Shown here piece after piece: positions 30,745 through 39,353 of a stretch of 64,000 bases of DNA (positions are counted from its first letter, which is position 1; each line of letters starts with the position of its first letter). Position numbers and translations under genes: made by a program. Below the pieces are notes generated by a model. The model was not told where the DNA came from. It was given only the letters and a program-made list of their open reading frames with translations, and ran no database searches. The DNA comes from Actimicrobium sp. CCC2.4 (GTDB lineage: Bacteria > Pseudomonadota > Gammaproteobacteria > Burkholderiales > Burkholderiaceae_D), in the NCBI RefSeq assembly GCF_034347385.1, contig NZ_CP133777.1, forward strand, positions 1,426,001 through 1,490,000, written 5' to 3'.

Positions 30745-30772
30745 AGCCGTTCGACCCGGGGGGTGAACGGCT
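30745..30772 (-). terminator. Terminator downstream of phaZ
   Basis: AGCCGTTC and GAACGGCT arms enclose a C/G-rich loop. On the minus strand the hairpin is followed by TTTTT, so it ends phaZ transcription. Confidence 0.8.
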
Positions 30773-30793
30773 TCGCAGTCGGACGGTATGAAA

Positions 30794-32029
30794 TCAGGAA
30801 TGCGCCTTGATGAACGCGCCCACTTTCGGGCAGATCAGTTCACGCCAGCGACGTCCGGCAAAAATGCCGTAATGACCGCAACCTTCGGCGATGTAGTCTT
30901 CCTGCATGTCGGCCGGGATGCCACTGCACAGCGTGTGCGCAGCCTGGGTTTGGCCGGCACCGGAGATGTCATCGAGCTCGCCTTCGACAGTCAGCAGTGC
31001 CACTGTCTTGATGTCTTGCGGGCGGACCAGTTTGCCGCCTACTTCCCATGTACCCAATGGCAGATTGAAATCTTGAAACACGGTCTTGATGGTTTCAAGG
31101 TAGTACTCGGACGGCATGTCGAGCACGGCATTGTATTCATCGTAAAACTTGCGATGCTCTTCGGCCGAGGCGTCATCGCCCTTGCGCAGTTGCATGTAGA
31201 ACTCCCAATGACTTTGCGCGTGGCGATCCGGGTTCATGGCGACAAAACCCGCATGCTGCAGAAAGCCCGGATAGACCTTGCGGCCGGCACCGGGATAATT
31301 CGCTGGCACCGTGTAGATCACGGTATTTTCGAACCACGAGAACGGTTTTTTGGTCGCGAGGTTGTTGACTTCGGTCGGCGATTTGCGCGGATCGATCGGG
31401 CCACCCATCATCGTCATGGTTTTTGGCAGCATCGGATCTTTGGCCGTTGCCATCAGCGAAATGGCGGCCAGTACCGGTACGGTCGGCTGACACACCGAAA
31501 TTACATGCACGTCCGGCCCGAGCTGGCGGATGAAATCCTGGACATAGTAAATGTAGTCATGCAGATGGAATGCACCGGCGGCCAGGGGAACCATACGCGC
31601 ATCGGTCCAGTCGGTAATGTAGACGTCATGCTCCGGCAATAACGCCTTGACGGTATCGCGCAACAAGGTCGAATGGTGACCGGACAGCGGCGCGACCAGC
31701 AGCACTTTCGGCTGGTTCAGCGCAGTGCGCTCGGCGACGGTCAGGTTCTTGGCGAAATGGACCAGCGTACAGAATGGCTTGACGGTGGAGGGCGCTTCGA
31801 GGATGCCAACGTCTTCGCCGTTGATGGTTGTCGATTTCAGGCCGAATTGCGGTTTTTCGTAATCTTTGCCAAGGCGGAACATCAGTTCGTAACCTGCAGC
31901 GATGCGCTGCGAAAACGGTGTGTGTGCCAATGGCGAAACAGGATTGGTGAACAGTTTTGCCGACGCTTCAGCCCACTGGATCAGGGGGCTCATTAAGCTG
32001 CGGTTCATTTCATGAAAGTGGTAGAGCAT
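30794..32029 (-). CDS. phaZ: Intracellular polyhydroxyalkanoate depolymerase
   Basis: The 411-residue protein has the alpha/beta-hydrolase arrangement of intracellular PhaZ: VLLVAPLSGHHSTLLRDTVKALL, DVYITDWTDARMVPL, and a lipase-like box with Cys instead of Ser, ISVCQPTVP (Cys 180). It degrades native PHA granules to hydroxyacids. The conserved C-terminal GCGHYGIFAGRRWRE supplies the catalytic His. The window also carries a PHA-system protein (37770) and a phasin (51940), so the organism stores PHA. Confidence 0.95.
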   Translation of the reverse strand: MLYHFHEMNRSLMSPLIQWAEASAKLFTNPVSPLAHTPFSQRIAAGYELMFRLGKDYEKPQFGLKSTTINGEDVGILEAPSTVKPFCTLVHFAKNLTVAERTALNQPKVLLVAPLSGHHSTLLRDTVKALLPEHDVYITDWTDARMVPLAAGAFHLHDYIYYVQDFIRQLGPDVHVISVCQPTVPVLAAISLMATAKDPMLPKTMTMMGGPIDPRKSPTEVNNLATKKPFSWFENTVIYTVPANYPGAGRKVYPGFLQHAGFVAMNPDRHAQSHWEFYMQLRKGDDASAEEHRKFYDEYNAVLDMPSEYYLETIKTVFQDFNLPLGTWEVGGKLVRPQDIKTVALLTVEGELDDISGAGQTQAAHTLCSGIPADMQEDYIAEGCGHYGIFAGRRWRELICPKVGAFIKAHS

Positions 32030-32373
32030 GATGGCCTCGTCGGTGATTGCCGTGCGTCGATCGGGTCGAACTCACGTTGTTGCACTGCATCTTAGACCAG
32101 ATCATTCAGGATGTAATCTGGGTAATTCGGTAATTTTTTCCATGAACCAAGAGTGACGGAAGTGTTTTTCAGCGCCTTATAATAGAACGCGCTGGCCGTC
32201 ATCATTGCCAATATTTTTCTTTTTGAGACAATTCCACCCGGTCGTGAACATCGACGATAACGATTTCGCACCAGATAAAGCCAAATGGCTGCGGAATTAA
32301 AACCGTCTTGTAAGAATTTCCTACTACTTACCTTCATACGTCGTCGCAGTGTACGGCACGCAGAAAGATTGCG

Positions 32374-32403
32374 TGCAATTCATTGCAATTCATCGCAATT
32401 CAT
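32374..32403. repeat. 10-bp tandem repeat, three copies
   Basis: TGCAATTCAT occurs at 32374 and 32384, and CGCAATTCAT at 32394. It lies immediately before the terminator hairpin. Confidence 0.85.
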
Positions 32404-32412
32404 GTAAAAAAA

Positions 32413-32445
32413 CACGAGGTCTCCGAAGAGGCATCGTGCTTTTTT
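32413..32445. terminator. Bidirectional terminator downstream of the ferredoxin reductase
   Basis: CACGAGGTCTC and GAGGCATCGTG pair around CGAA (a stable tetraloop) with two mismatches; T-runs flank it on both strands. It ends the minus-strand ferredoxin reductase gene and would also stop plus-strand transcription from the phaZ upstream region. Confidence 0.8.
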
Positions 32446-32465
32446 GATTGCCCATCAATACAAAT

Positions 32466-33575
32466 TTAGTCGAAGACCGGACTTTCGACACCGAGGATTT
32501 TGTGCAGTTTCGGTGATGTCGTCGTGTACTGCATATGGATTTTCTTGTCAGGGAAAATATACGGTGCGGCTCCGAACGCTGCCAGTGCAGCTTCGTGAAA
32601 ACCCGACAGTATCAGTTTCTTCTTGCCCGGGTAGGTGTTGATATCGCCGACGGCAAAGATACCTGGCACGTTGGTTTCAAACTTTTCAGTCCCCACCTTG
32701 ATCTGCTTGCGCTCGATGTCCAGGCCCCATTCCGCGATCGGGCCGAGTTTTGGTGACAGACCGAAAAAGACCATCAGATAATCGAGTGGCAAACGACGTG
32801 TCACGCCATCGGTACCAGTGACTTTGATACCGCTTAATGTGCCATCGGCAGCCGATTCAAAGCCGGTAACCTGGCCGATGATCAGTTGCATTTCGTAGTT
32901 GTCGCACAGTTCGCGCATCTTTGCTACTGATGCCGGGGCGGCACGGAATTCGTCGCGACGATGCAGCAGAATCACGGATTCGGCCTTGCCGACAAAATTC
33001 AGTGCCCAGTCGAGCGCCGAGTCGCCACCGCCGCAAATGACAATATTTTTGCCGTCGAAACGAACCGGGTCGCGTACGCGGTAAAACAGCTGCGTGTTGT
33101 CAAACTGATCGATGCCTTCGACTTTCAATGTGCGCGGCTGGAACGAACCGACACCGGCGGCGATGAAAATGGTCTTGGTCACGAAGCGCGTACCGGCGGA
33201 CGTTTCAAGATTGAAGCGGCCGTCTTCGCGTTTCTCTACGAGCGTAACTTCCTGATTCAGATGGAAGGTCGCACCGAAAGGCTCGATCTGCTTGAGCAGG
33301 TTGTCGGTCAGTTCCTGGCCGGTACAGACGGGGACCGCCGGAATGTCGTAAATCGGCTTGTCCGGATACAGTTCGACGCATTGGCCGCCGACGGAAGCCA
33401 ACGAATCAATGACATGTGCCTTGATTTCAAGCAGGCCGAGTTCGAACACCTGAAACAGTCCGACCGGACCTGCACCGATGATGACAGCATCGGTTTCGAT
33501 AGCCATGTGGGACGTCACGATGGAGGGAGTTGAGGAGGCAATGGCTCCTGATTCAAGAGTGGCGCTGGTAGTCAT
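32466..33575 (-). CDS. Ferredoxin/flavodoxin--NADP+ reductase, thioredoxin-reductase-like type
   Basis: The product has an FAD-binding motif [17 protein letters not shown] and an NADP-binding motif [16 protein letters not shown] but no redox CxxC, the pattern of TrxR-like ferredoxin reductases. It ends with the family's C-terminal extension. The adjacent upstream gene encodes FdxA, its probable electron partner. Start choice is uncertain: ATG 33575 has CAGGAAG upstream and gives 369 residues; ATG 33599 and ATG 33506 are in frame, the last giving the shortest N-terminus usual for the family. Confidence 0.9.
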   Translation of the reverse strand: MTTSATLESGAIASSTPSIVTSHMAIETDAVIIGAGPVGLFQVFELGLLEIKAHVIDSLASVGGQCVELYPDKPIYDIPAVPVCTGQELTDNLLKQIEPFGATFHLNQEVTLVEKREDGRFNLETSAGTRFVTKTIFIAAGVGSFQPRTLKVEGIDQFDNTQLFYRVRDPVRFDGKNIVICGGGDSALDWALNFVGKAESVILLHRRDEFRAAPASVAKMRELCDNYEMQLIIGQVTGFESAADGTLSGIKVTGTDGVTRRLPLDYLMVFFGLSPKLGPIAEWGLDIERKQIKVGTEKFETNVPGIFAVGDINTYPGKKKLILSGFHEAALAAFGAAPYIFPDKKIHMQYTTTSPKLHKILGVESPVFD

Positions 33576-33650
33576 GCGACGTTGTGCTTCCTGTTTCATT
33601 GAACAATAAATTACCGCCAGACAGGTGGCCTGGCGGTGGGTGAGGCTTTG

Positions 33651-33974
33651 TTAGCGCTTCAGCAGGTGCAATTTTGCTTGCATATCCTTGAATTCGTCGG
33701 CTTCAGGCAGTGCTGCCTTGGTCTTCGTAATCGATGGCCAGCCACGCGACAGGTCGATATTCAATTTGATGAATTGCTGCTGATCCGCCGGTACGTCTTC
33801 TTCGGCGTAGATGGCATTGACTGGACATTCGGCCACGCACACGGCGCAATCGATGCATTCATCGGGGTCGATCGATAGAAAGTTCGGGCCTTCGCGAAAA
33901 CAATCCACCGGACATACATCCACGCAATCGGTATAGCGGCACTGGATGCACGATTCGGTCACAACGTGGGTCAT
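33651..33974 (-). CDS. fdxA: Ferredoxin FdxA (seven-iron type)
   Basis: The 107-residue protein begins MTHVVTESCIQCRYTDCVDVCPVDCF, which binds a 3Fe-4S and one cysteine of a 4Fe-4S cluster, followed by CIDCAVCVAECPVNAI. The C-terminal 45 residues match the FdxA extension. It is a soluble electron carrier and probably works with the neighbouring reductase, 75 bases downstream. Confidence 0.95.
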   Translation of the reverse strand: MTHVVTESCIQCRYTDCVDVCPVDCFREGPNFLSIDPDECIDCAVCVAECPVNAIYAEEDVPADQQQFIKLNIDLSRGWPSITKTKAALPEADEFKDMQAKLHLLKR

Positions 33975-34388
33975 AACTATCCTGATTCTGTAAGGGTGAG
34001 GCGGGTTGCAGGGCTGTGCGTCACTATTCAGAGTATCGAAGCAGGACGCAGCATGAAAAGGGCAGCCGCAGAGGGGCGTATTTTAAGTCAGTTCGGGTAT
34101 TCCTACAAATTGAGCTTAGACAGAATGCGTATAAGCAAATTCGGCGGCTTGGATGAGGAGTTTTACGCGGTGTTGATGCGCTGATTACAGCATTTTCAAC
34201 TGCCTTTGCATCAGATTTTTCCGTGATTGTGAAAGATTGTGATTTTTTTCAAGGTGTTATTAAAGTGCCTATTGTTTTTATTTCTATTGAGATATTATCA
34301 ACACATCTTAGTGCGCCATGGGTTGTTAGCTTGATTGGTGTTGCTGAAAAGAAATCCCCTAACCTCGTCATCTCTATTTGGAATAATC
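33975..34388. other. AT-rich intergenic region between fdxA and the first PEP-CTERM gene
   Basis: 414 bases with clearly lower GC than the flanks and no supported gene. TTATCAACACAT at 34295-34306 is repeated upstream of the second PEP-CTERM gene (35856-35867). I see no confident promoter. Confidence 0.55.
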
Positions 34389-34964
34389 ATGAAATTTAAG
34401 TTCGCCGCTGCTACTGTTGCGCTCGTAGCCATATTTGCCTCGCCGGTTGCGTTGGCAGCAGATTACTACTTTGATCTAACTGACCGTACTGGTAGCGGTG
34501 ACTACACCGGTGGTTTTAGTGTTCTGCACAACGTTGCAGGTGACTTTTCGGATAAGTTAGTGTTCACCTTTAATGCGATGCCTGCTACCTCAGGCATGGT
34601 TGATGTATTGACGGCCTCGGCATCCGTTTATAAATTTGGCGGCATTTTTTTGAATGCCCTCACTTATACGAATAATTCGTCGACCTATGGAACCGTAAGT
34701 TCGAAGTACTCGAACAGTTTTTTAAAGTTAGATGCTCAATTCTTGGATAACGGTGCGCCGTTCGATGGCACGTTGACATTACTCGCCTCTGGCACAACTT
34801 TGCTAGGTGGTGGAACTTATTCGGGAAATATCACCGCAACGCCCGCTTTTGCAAGTCCGCCTGTTTCACCAGTACCGGAGCCAGAAACCTACGCAATGAT
34901 GCTCGCCGGCCTCGGCCTACTTGGATTCGCTGCGCGTCGCAAAGCAAAAGTAAATCAGGGTTAA
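34389..34964 (+). CDS. PEP-CTERM sorting-domain protein
   Basis: The 191-residue protein has a signal peptide (residues 1-24, cut after VALA-A), a Thr/Ser/Asn-rich beta-type middle, and a C-terminal sorting signal from residue 162: VPEPETYAMMLAG, a membrane segment, then AARRKAK. Such proteins are processed at the PEP motif by an exosortase and placed at the surface or in extracellular matrix. No exosortase or EPS gene is in the window. Coding GC is low for the region. A hairpin terminator follows at 35012. Confidence 0.92.
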   Translation: MKFKFAAATVALVAIFASPVALAADYYFDLTDRTGSGDYTGGFSVLHNVAGDFSDKLVFTFNAMPATSGMVDVLTASASVYKFGGIFLNALTYTNNSSTYGTVSSKYSNSFLKLDAQFLDNGAPFDGTLTLLASGTTLLGGGTYSGNITATPAFASPPVSPVPEPETYAMMLAGLGLLGFAARRKAKVNQG

Positions 34965-35011
34965 TGAGTTAGTAGTGTTAATCCTGCCGATGCAGGATCG
35001 CAGTCCGAAGA

Positions 35012-35040
35012 AAAAATGCCTCGCTTTGCGGGGCATTTTT
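35012..35040 (+). terminator. Terminator of the first PEP-CTERM gene
   Basis: AAAAATGCCTCGC and GCGGGGCATTTTT form a 13-bp stem with one G-T pair around TTT. The sequence is close to the terminator after the second PEP-CTERM gene. Confidence 0.85.
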
Positions 35041-35294
35041 ATTGGAAAATTGAAAATCAGAAGTAAATGTAAATCATGGTCGCAAATTGTAAATCGTAGT
35101 TGACCGGATTCAGTTTTTAAAATCGAATTTGTTTTGTACGAAGAGTCATATTTTCTTAATCGAATGTTACCAAGAAATTATCCGTGTAATTTCCTCTCCG
35201 TATTCCCTCACTAAAATATCGTCAAAAATCTCTTTGTATCTTTTGAGATAGTAAGTGCATCCCTACTTCGCTGATGCAGGAGTGTTGCCCTCAT

Positions 35295-35338
35295 CAGTCG
35301 CAGGGGGCAATGCCCTACGGTTATTACCCCCTGCGACT
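35295..35338. repeat. REP-type hairpin with replaced arms
   Basis: The core GCAATGCCCTACGGTTAT matches the GGTGCAAT family, but the outer arms are different: AGTCGCAGGGGG on the left and CCCCCTGCGACT on the right, still fully complementary to each other. It is thus the same loop on another stem. Confidence 0.85.
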
Positions 35339-35352
35339 GCCGGACCGCTCCC

Positions 35353-35391
35353 GGCTTGGTCGTGGCGGAGTACAGACAGTTTCATCAACCG
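35353..35391. repeat. 39-bp module, copy 2 of 2
   Basis: Matches 8598-8636 in 38 of 39 bases. Both copies are near a REP-like hairpin, on opposite sides of it. Only a short open frame crosses it. Confidence 0.8.
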
Positions 35392-36042
35392 TAATCCCAA
35401 CGTCCCAACGCGCCGGCGAACAGGTAACCGATCATCCCTCGAGATGTTCGACCGAGTCTTGGCACGTCATTTCTCTCTTTGATAATTCTACGTCTCGTAT
35501 CCGGTCGGTGAAATTTGTCGCGTTTCCTCCAGTGTCTTCGTCGTCTTCATTCTTTTTTGCAAGAATATCCACCAAGTAATAAATATTTTATTTGTAGTGA
35601 AATCCTGGAATAAAGTTTTCCATTAGTAATGCTAATAAGCAGCTATCGGTTTAATTTCGATAAAATTACTGCAGTAAAGAAACAGTCGATTAGGCAATAG
35701 TTCTTCATATAAATATATTTCAAAAGTAATAAAATGCTTGAAAGGATTATTTATGTAGGCGCTTGTGAATTTATTTGTAGGAATCAAGGAAGAGGTATGT
35801 AGGAGTTATAAAAAATCAAGTAGGTAAATAAGTGAATAGTTACTAAACCCGATTTTTATCAACACATTATCAAAATAACCACATATTTTTTTAATCCCTG
35901 CGATAAGATCCTCATTAGTTTCTGGTTCAAGCGTAGTCGTTTTATTGATATGTCTGATTAGAAATATTTCAGCATGTTAATTGCTTATTGATGTTGCTAT
36001 TAACTGGTCACTTTCTTCCACCTACTTATAATCGAGATACTC

Positions 36043-36600
36043 ATGAAACTTCAATACGCCGTCGCCGCATTAGCACTTTCATCTGCATTTGCCATGCCAG
36101 TTGCCTTCGCAGATACCGCTCCTATACAAACCGTTGCGCTTTCTGTTGACACCATGTCGGGAGATTTGTCGTCAGATTTCGGCGGTATTCATTCCGGGAC
36201 ATCGGTTTTTAACGATGTGTTCAATTTCACGCCGGTACTGGACTCCGGTTTCGCGTCAACACTGGTCAGCTCGTTCACGATGGCTGGTAGCGGGATTACT
36301 TTTAATTCAGCAACTCTGAATGGATACAATCTGGTCGCGCTTACGCCACTGAGCCCATCCACTGGGTTCACCATTTACAATCTTGTGTTAGGTGCGCAGC
36401 AGTTCACAGGTCCCTTGCAACTGCTGGTGAGTGGCAACTCATTTGGTAGCATCAGCAGCTACAGCGGAACAATCTCGGTATCAGCCGGCTCTCCCATCCC
36501 TTCCCCTGTCCCCGAGCCAGAGACCTATGCAATGATGCTGGCCGGCCTCGGTCTGCTTGGTTTCGCGGCGCGTCGCAAGGCGAAGTCCATTCAGGGCTGA
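36043..36600 (+). CDS. PEP-CTERM sorting-domain protein
   Basis: The 185-residue protein has a signal peptide (about residues 1-23), a Ser/Thr-rich middle with no recognised domain, and from residue 156 the same sorting signal as the 34389 gene (VPEPETYAMMLAG, membrane helix, AARRKAK). Only the tail is clearly shared by the two. It resembles FxDxF-type PEP-CTERM proteins in size and early composition (AFADTAPIQTVALSVDTMSGDLSSDF). The terminator at 36644 follows. Confidence 0.92.
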   Translation: MKLQYAVAALALSSAFAMPVAFADTAPIQTVALSVDTMSGDLSSDFGGIHSGTSVFNDVFNFTPVLDSGFASTLVSSFTMAGSGITFNSATLNGYNLVALTPLSPSTGFTIYNLVLGAQQFTGPLQLLVSGNSFGSISSYSGTISVSAGSPIPSPVPEPETYAMMLAGLGLLGFAARRKAKSIQG

Positions 36601-36643
36601 TGCGCCACCTGGTTCGGATGCCGCGATCGCGGCACCGGGCTGA

Positions 36644-36686
36644 CACCAATGAAAATGCCTCGCCTAGCGAGGCATTTTCATTGGTG
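36644..36686 (+). terminator. Terminator of the second PEP-CTERM gene
   Basis: CACCAATGAAAATGCCTCGC and its exact complement form a perfect 20-bp stem with loop CTA. The TTTTC after the inner GGCA gives a partial T-run only, so the long stem rather than the tail would stop polymerase. Confidence 0.7.
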
Positions 36687-36775
36687 CGCCGTGCCTCTGG
36701 GCTAGAATGCAGGCCTCCCGGTAACAGGTATCCTGCCCCGCCATTTCCGGATCACTCCTTTCACGATTGCCCGCC

Positions 36776-37765
36776 ATGACCAAGAAAAAAATCCTGATCG
36801 CCCGTGCGATATTCCCCGACATCCTTGCCGGGCTGGAGCAACAGTTCGATGTCGAGTCCAACCAGGCTGACACTATTTTTTCGCCGGCAGTCTTGCTTGA
36901 AAAAGTCCGTGGCAAGGACGCCGTGATGGTGACGGCGAGCGAGCAAATCAGCGCCGCGCTGGTCGCCGCCGCGTCGCCGCAACTCAAAGCGATCTGCAAT
37001 ATCGCTGTCGGCTACAACAACATTGCGCTCGACGCCGCCACGCAAGCCGGCATCCTGATCACCAACACGCCTGATGTCCTCAATGAAACCACCGCCGACT
37101 TTGGCTGGGCATTGCTGATGGCAACGGCGCGACGGATCACCGAATCCGAGCACTGGCTGCGTGCCGGTCACTGGAAAAAATGGAGCTACGATGGCTTCCT
37201 CGGTGCCGATCTGCATGGCAGTACGCTGGGGATCATCGGCATGGGCCGCATCGGGCAGGCAATTGCACGGCGGTCCATGGGTTTTGACATGAAAGTGGTT
37301 TATCACAACCGTTCGCGCCTGGCCCCGGAACTGGAAGCGCGTGCCAACGAGGCCGTATATCTCAGCAAGGAAGATGTGCTGCGCCAGGCCGACCATGTGG
37401 TACTCGTACTGCCGTATTCGGCAGCGACCCACCACACGATCGCGGCAGCCGAGCTGGCACTGATGAAGCCATCGGCCGTTCTGGTCAATATTGCGCGGGG
37501 CGGGATCGTCGATGATGCGGCACTGATTGCGGCCTTGCGCGAGCAGCGCATCGCCGGTGCCGGCCTTGATGTGTTCGAAGCTGAGCCGGCATTCAATCCG
37601 GAATTCCTGGCGTTATCGAACGTGGTGCTGACGCCGCATATTGCCAGTGCCTCGGCACCGACGCGCCGTGCGATGACCCATTGCGCCGCAGACAACCTGA
37701 TCGCCGCCTTGGCTGGCCAGTTGCCGCCGAATTGCCTGAACCCGCAAGTGCACACGAAAGGATAA
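36776..37765 (+). CDS. D-2-hydroxyacid dehydrogenase (glyoxylate/hydroxypyruvate reductase type)
   Basis: The 329-residue protein shows the NAD motif GIIGMGRIGQAIARRSMGF, LVNIARGGIVDDAAL (catalytic Arg region), FEAEPAFNP (Glu) and TPHIASAS (His). It reduces glyoxylate or hydroxypyruvate, or oxidises a D-2-hydroxyacid. The ATG at 36776 starts two codons before the first strand (KKKILIARAIF). It is followed four bases later by the PHA-system protein. Confidence 0.92.
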   Translation: MTKKKILIARAIFPDILAGLEQQFDVESNQADTIFSPAVLLEKVRGKDAVMVTASEQISAALVAAASPQLKAICNIAVGYNNIALDAATQAGILITNTPDVLNETTADFGWALLMATARRITESEHWLRAGHWKKWSYDGFLGADLHGSTLGIIGMGRIGQAIARRSMGFDMKVVYHNRSRLAPELEARANEAVYLSKEDVLRQADHVVLVLPYSAATHHTIAAAELALMKPSAVLVNIARGGIVDDAALIAALREQRIAGAGLDVFEAEPAFNPEFLALSNVVLTPHIASASAPTRRAMTHCAADNLIAALAGQLPPNCLNPQVHTKG

Positions 37766-37769
37766 GGCG

Positions 37770-38054
37770 ATGGCCGATATCAGCATTACCCAGCAACATC
37801 AACTGACACGGGACAGCGCCATTGCTGCCGCACAAACCGTGGCAGACAAAATGGCCGCCGATTACGACGTCGCAAGTGTGTGGGAGGGCGATGTGTTGTC
37901 GTTCACGCGCAGCGGCGTGGCGGGCACGCTGGCCATCGACGTGCATGAAGCCCGGCTCGATATTACGCTGGGCTTTCTGCTGAAATCATTTGCCCCGATG
38001 ATCCAGGAAAAAGTCACCCGCAACATGGCAAAGGTGTTTGCCAGTCCGGGTTGA
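37770..38054 (+). CDS. Polyhydroxyalkanoic acid system family protein
   Basis: The 94-residue protein matches the PHA_gran_rgn family (MADISITQQHQLTRDSAIAAAQTVADKMA, then a central beta sheet and KVTRNMAKVFA). Members are found with PHA synthesis genes but their role is undefined. It is downstream of the hydroxyacid dehydrogenase with a four-base gap and probably co-transcribed. Confidence 0.87.
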   Translation: MADISITQQHQLTRDSAIAAAQTVADKMAADYDVASVWEGDVLSFTRSGVAGTLAIDVHEARLDITLGFLLKSFAPMIQEKVTRNMAKVFASPG

Positions 38055-38058
38055 ATGA

Positions 38059-38313
38059 TCAGTTCTTGAGCCCGGCAATCAGGTCGATGTACTGCTGCAT
38101 CGCGTCGTCCTGGCTAATCCCCTTCAACGCATCCCAGGCATCCCATTTGGCACGGCCGACCATATCGGTAAAGCCGGGACGGTCGCCATCGGTATCGCCT
38201 TTGCTGGCTTTCTTGTAGAGCGCGTACATTTTCAGCATCGTCATATTGTCAGGACGGTCGTCGAGATTTTTCGAGTCGGCGAGCGCCTGCTCGAACTGGC
38301 TTTGTAGTGTCAT
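38059..38313 (-). CDS. Acyl-CoA-binding protein
   Basis: The 84-residue protein is a complete ACBP: LQSQFEQALADSKNL, MLKMYALYKKASKGDTDGDRPGF and RAKWDAWDALKGISQDDAMQQYI. The four-helix fold binds long-chain acyl-CoA in the cytosol. Bacterial ACBPs are scattered and occur in PHA and lipid contexts. Start ATG 38313 gives the standard length. Confidence 0.93.
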   Translation of the reverse strand: MTLQSQFEQALADSKNLDDRPDNMTMLKMYALYKKASKGDTDGDRPGFTDMVGRAKWDAWDALKGISQDDAMQQYIDLIAGLKN

Positions 38314-38344
38314 GGTGTGTTCCCGATAGAGATCATCGAAATAG

Positions 38345-38530
38345 TCAATTGACCAGCAGGCCGGCGGTGCCCTTGACGGCACTGCCGGCCACGCTGACTG
38401 CCGCCGAGCCGACGGTCACGCCGACACCGACGACCGTGCCGGCCACCGATACGGCTGCCGCTCCCACGGTCATGACGGCACAACCGCCAAGTGACAGCAG
38501 CATCAGGGCTGCAACAAGGCGGCTGATCAT
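38345..38530 (-). CDS. Small lipoprotein, Gly/Ala/Val-rich (NF038104-like)
   Basis: The 61-residue product has a lipobox (LMLLSLGGC, Cys 17) followed by a repetitive VGAAAVSVAGTVVGVGVTVG pattern that ends in KGTAGLLVN. It is probably a small envelope lipoprotein. The short repeats with VSVAGSAV suggest internal duplication. Function unknown; it lies directly downstream of the FKBP genes on the same strand. Confidence 0.8.
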   Translation of the reverse strand: MISRLVAALMLLSLGGCAVMTVGAAAVSVAGTVVGVGVTVGSAAVSVAGSAVKGTAGLLVN

Positions 38531-38535
38531 GCGCG

Positions 38536-38988
38536 TCAGAGACCGAGCAATTCCACGTCAAATATCAGCGTGGCACCAGGCGGAATCACGCCGGCCGCAC
38601 CGCGCTGACCGTAGCCGAGCGCTGCCGGAATGACCAGACGGCGCTGACCGCCAACCTGCATCCCTTGCACGCCTTCATCCCAGCCGCGAATGACCTGGCC
38701 GCCGCCCAGCGGAAACTGGAATGGCTGTCCGCGGTCCCGGCTGGAGTCGAACTTCTTGCCGGTGCTGCCGTCCGGATTTTGCAGCCAGCCGGTGTAATGC
38801 ACATTGACCTTGCTGCCAGACTTGGCGACGGCACCGGTGCCAAGCTTGACATCCTTGTACTGCAGCCCGGACGGCGTCGTCACCATCGCTTTGGCATCGA
38901 CCGGAGCGACCGCATCCGCGGCAATACCGGCACCTGCCATCAAGCTCAGCAGCGCCGCAGCACACACATGTTTGAGGAAAGGTTTCAT
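38536..38988 (-). CDS. FKBP-type peptidyl-prolyl isomerase, exported
   Basis: The 150-residue protein has a signal peptide (residues 1-23) and one FKBP domain with VNVHYTGWLQNPDG, FDSSRDRGQPFQFPLGGGQVIRGWDEGVQGM and LGYGQRGAAGVIPPGATLIFDVELL. It speeds folding in the periplasm. It lies between a cytosolic paralogue and a small lipoprotein on the minus strand. Confidence 0.94.
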   Translation of the reverse strand: MKPFLKHVCAAALLSLMAGAGIAADAVAPVDAKAMVTTPSGLQYKDVKLGTGAVAKSGSKVNVHYTGWLQNPDGSTGKKFDSSRDRGQPFQFPLGGGQVIRGWDEGVQGMQVGGQRRLVIPAALGYGQRGAAGVIPPGATLIFDVELLGL

Positions 38989-38996
38989 GCCTGGCC

Positions 38997-39353
38997 TTAG
39001 ACGCCGAGCAGTTCGACGTCAAAAATCAGCGTGGCATTGGGCGGAATTGCACCACCTGCACCGCGTGCGCCGTAGCCGAGCGAGGCAGGAATCACCAGCG
39101 TACGGGCGCCGCCAACCTTCATGCCTTGCACGCCTTCGTCCCAGCCTTTGATCACATGACCGGCGCCGAGCGGGAAGTTGAATGGATCGTTGCGATCCTT
39201 GCTGGAATCGAATTTGCTACCGGCAGTGCCGTCGGGTTTTTGCAGCCAGCCGGTGTAATGGACGCTGACGTGATCGCCTGCTTTGGCTTCTTCGCCGGTG
39301 CCAACCTGGGTATCTTCGTATTGCAGGCCTGAGGCCAACATGGTGAGGGACAT
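38997..39353 (-). CDS. FKBP-type peptidyl-prolyl isomerase, cytosolic
   Basis: The 118-residue single-domain FKBP has no signal peptide: MSLTMLASGLQYEDTQVGTG, HVSVHYTGWLQKPDG, FNFPLGAGHVIKGWDEGVQGM, LGYGARGAGGAIPPNATLIFDVELL. It is a tandem paralogue of the exported one, eight bases upstream of it. ATG 39353 starts it; the open frame continues upstream to 39449 without domain content. Confidence 0.94.
   Translation of the reverse strand: MSLTMLASGLQYEDTQVGTGEEAKAGDHVSVHYTGWLQKPDGTAGSKFDSSKDRNDPFNFPLGAGHVIKGWDEGVQGMKVGGARTLVIPASLGYGARGAGGAIPPNATLIFDVELLGV

Larger units (their letters stand above)
32030..32465. other. Intergenic region upstream of phaZ
   Basis: 436 bases without a supported gene. 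The stretch is less GC-rich than the surroundings. It contains a plus-strand TATAAT (32178-32183), a 10-bp triple repeat (32374-32403) and a bidirectional terminator (32413-32445). The only open frame, 32092-32337 on the minus strand, has no family or composition support. Confidence 0.6.
34965..36042. other. 1.08-kb AT-rich non-coding island
   Basis: No gene is supported across this stretch between the two PEP-CTERM genes. It contains the terminator at 35012, a REP-type hairpin (35295-35338), the second copy of the 39-bp module (35353-35391), then about 600 bases of very AT-rich sequence. The open frame 35255-35482 only reads through the repeats. It may be decayed transferred DNA. Confidence 0.6.

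Noticed and set aside
32092-32337. 81-residue minus-strand open frame upstream of phaZ
   Set aside because: No family features, atypical composition, and it covers a probable promoter/terminator region; kept as non-coding.
33966-34184. 72-residue plus-strand open frame after fdxA
   Set aside because: It starts inside fdxA on the opposite strand and lacks any motif or ribosome site.
35255-35579. Short open frames over the repeat island
   Set aside because: They simply translate the REP hairpin and the 39-bp module, as do similar frames near 8499 and 8240.
34261-36042. Sigma-54 promoters upstream of the PEP-CTERM genes
   Set aside because: No sequence with correctly spaced GG and GC elements was convincing; only a shared 12-mer remains.
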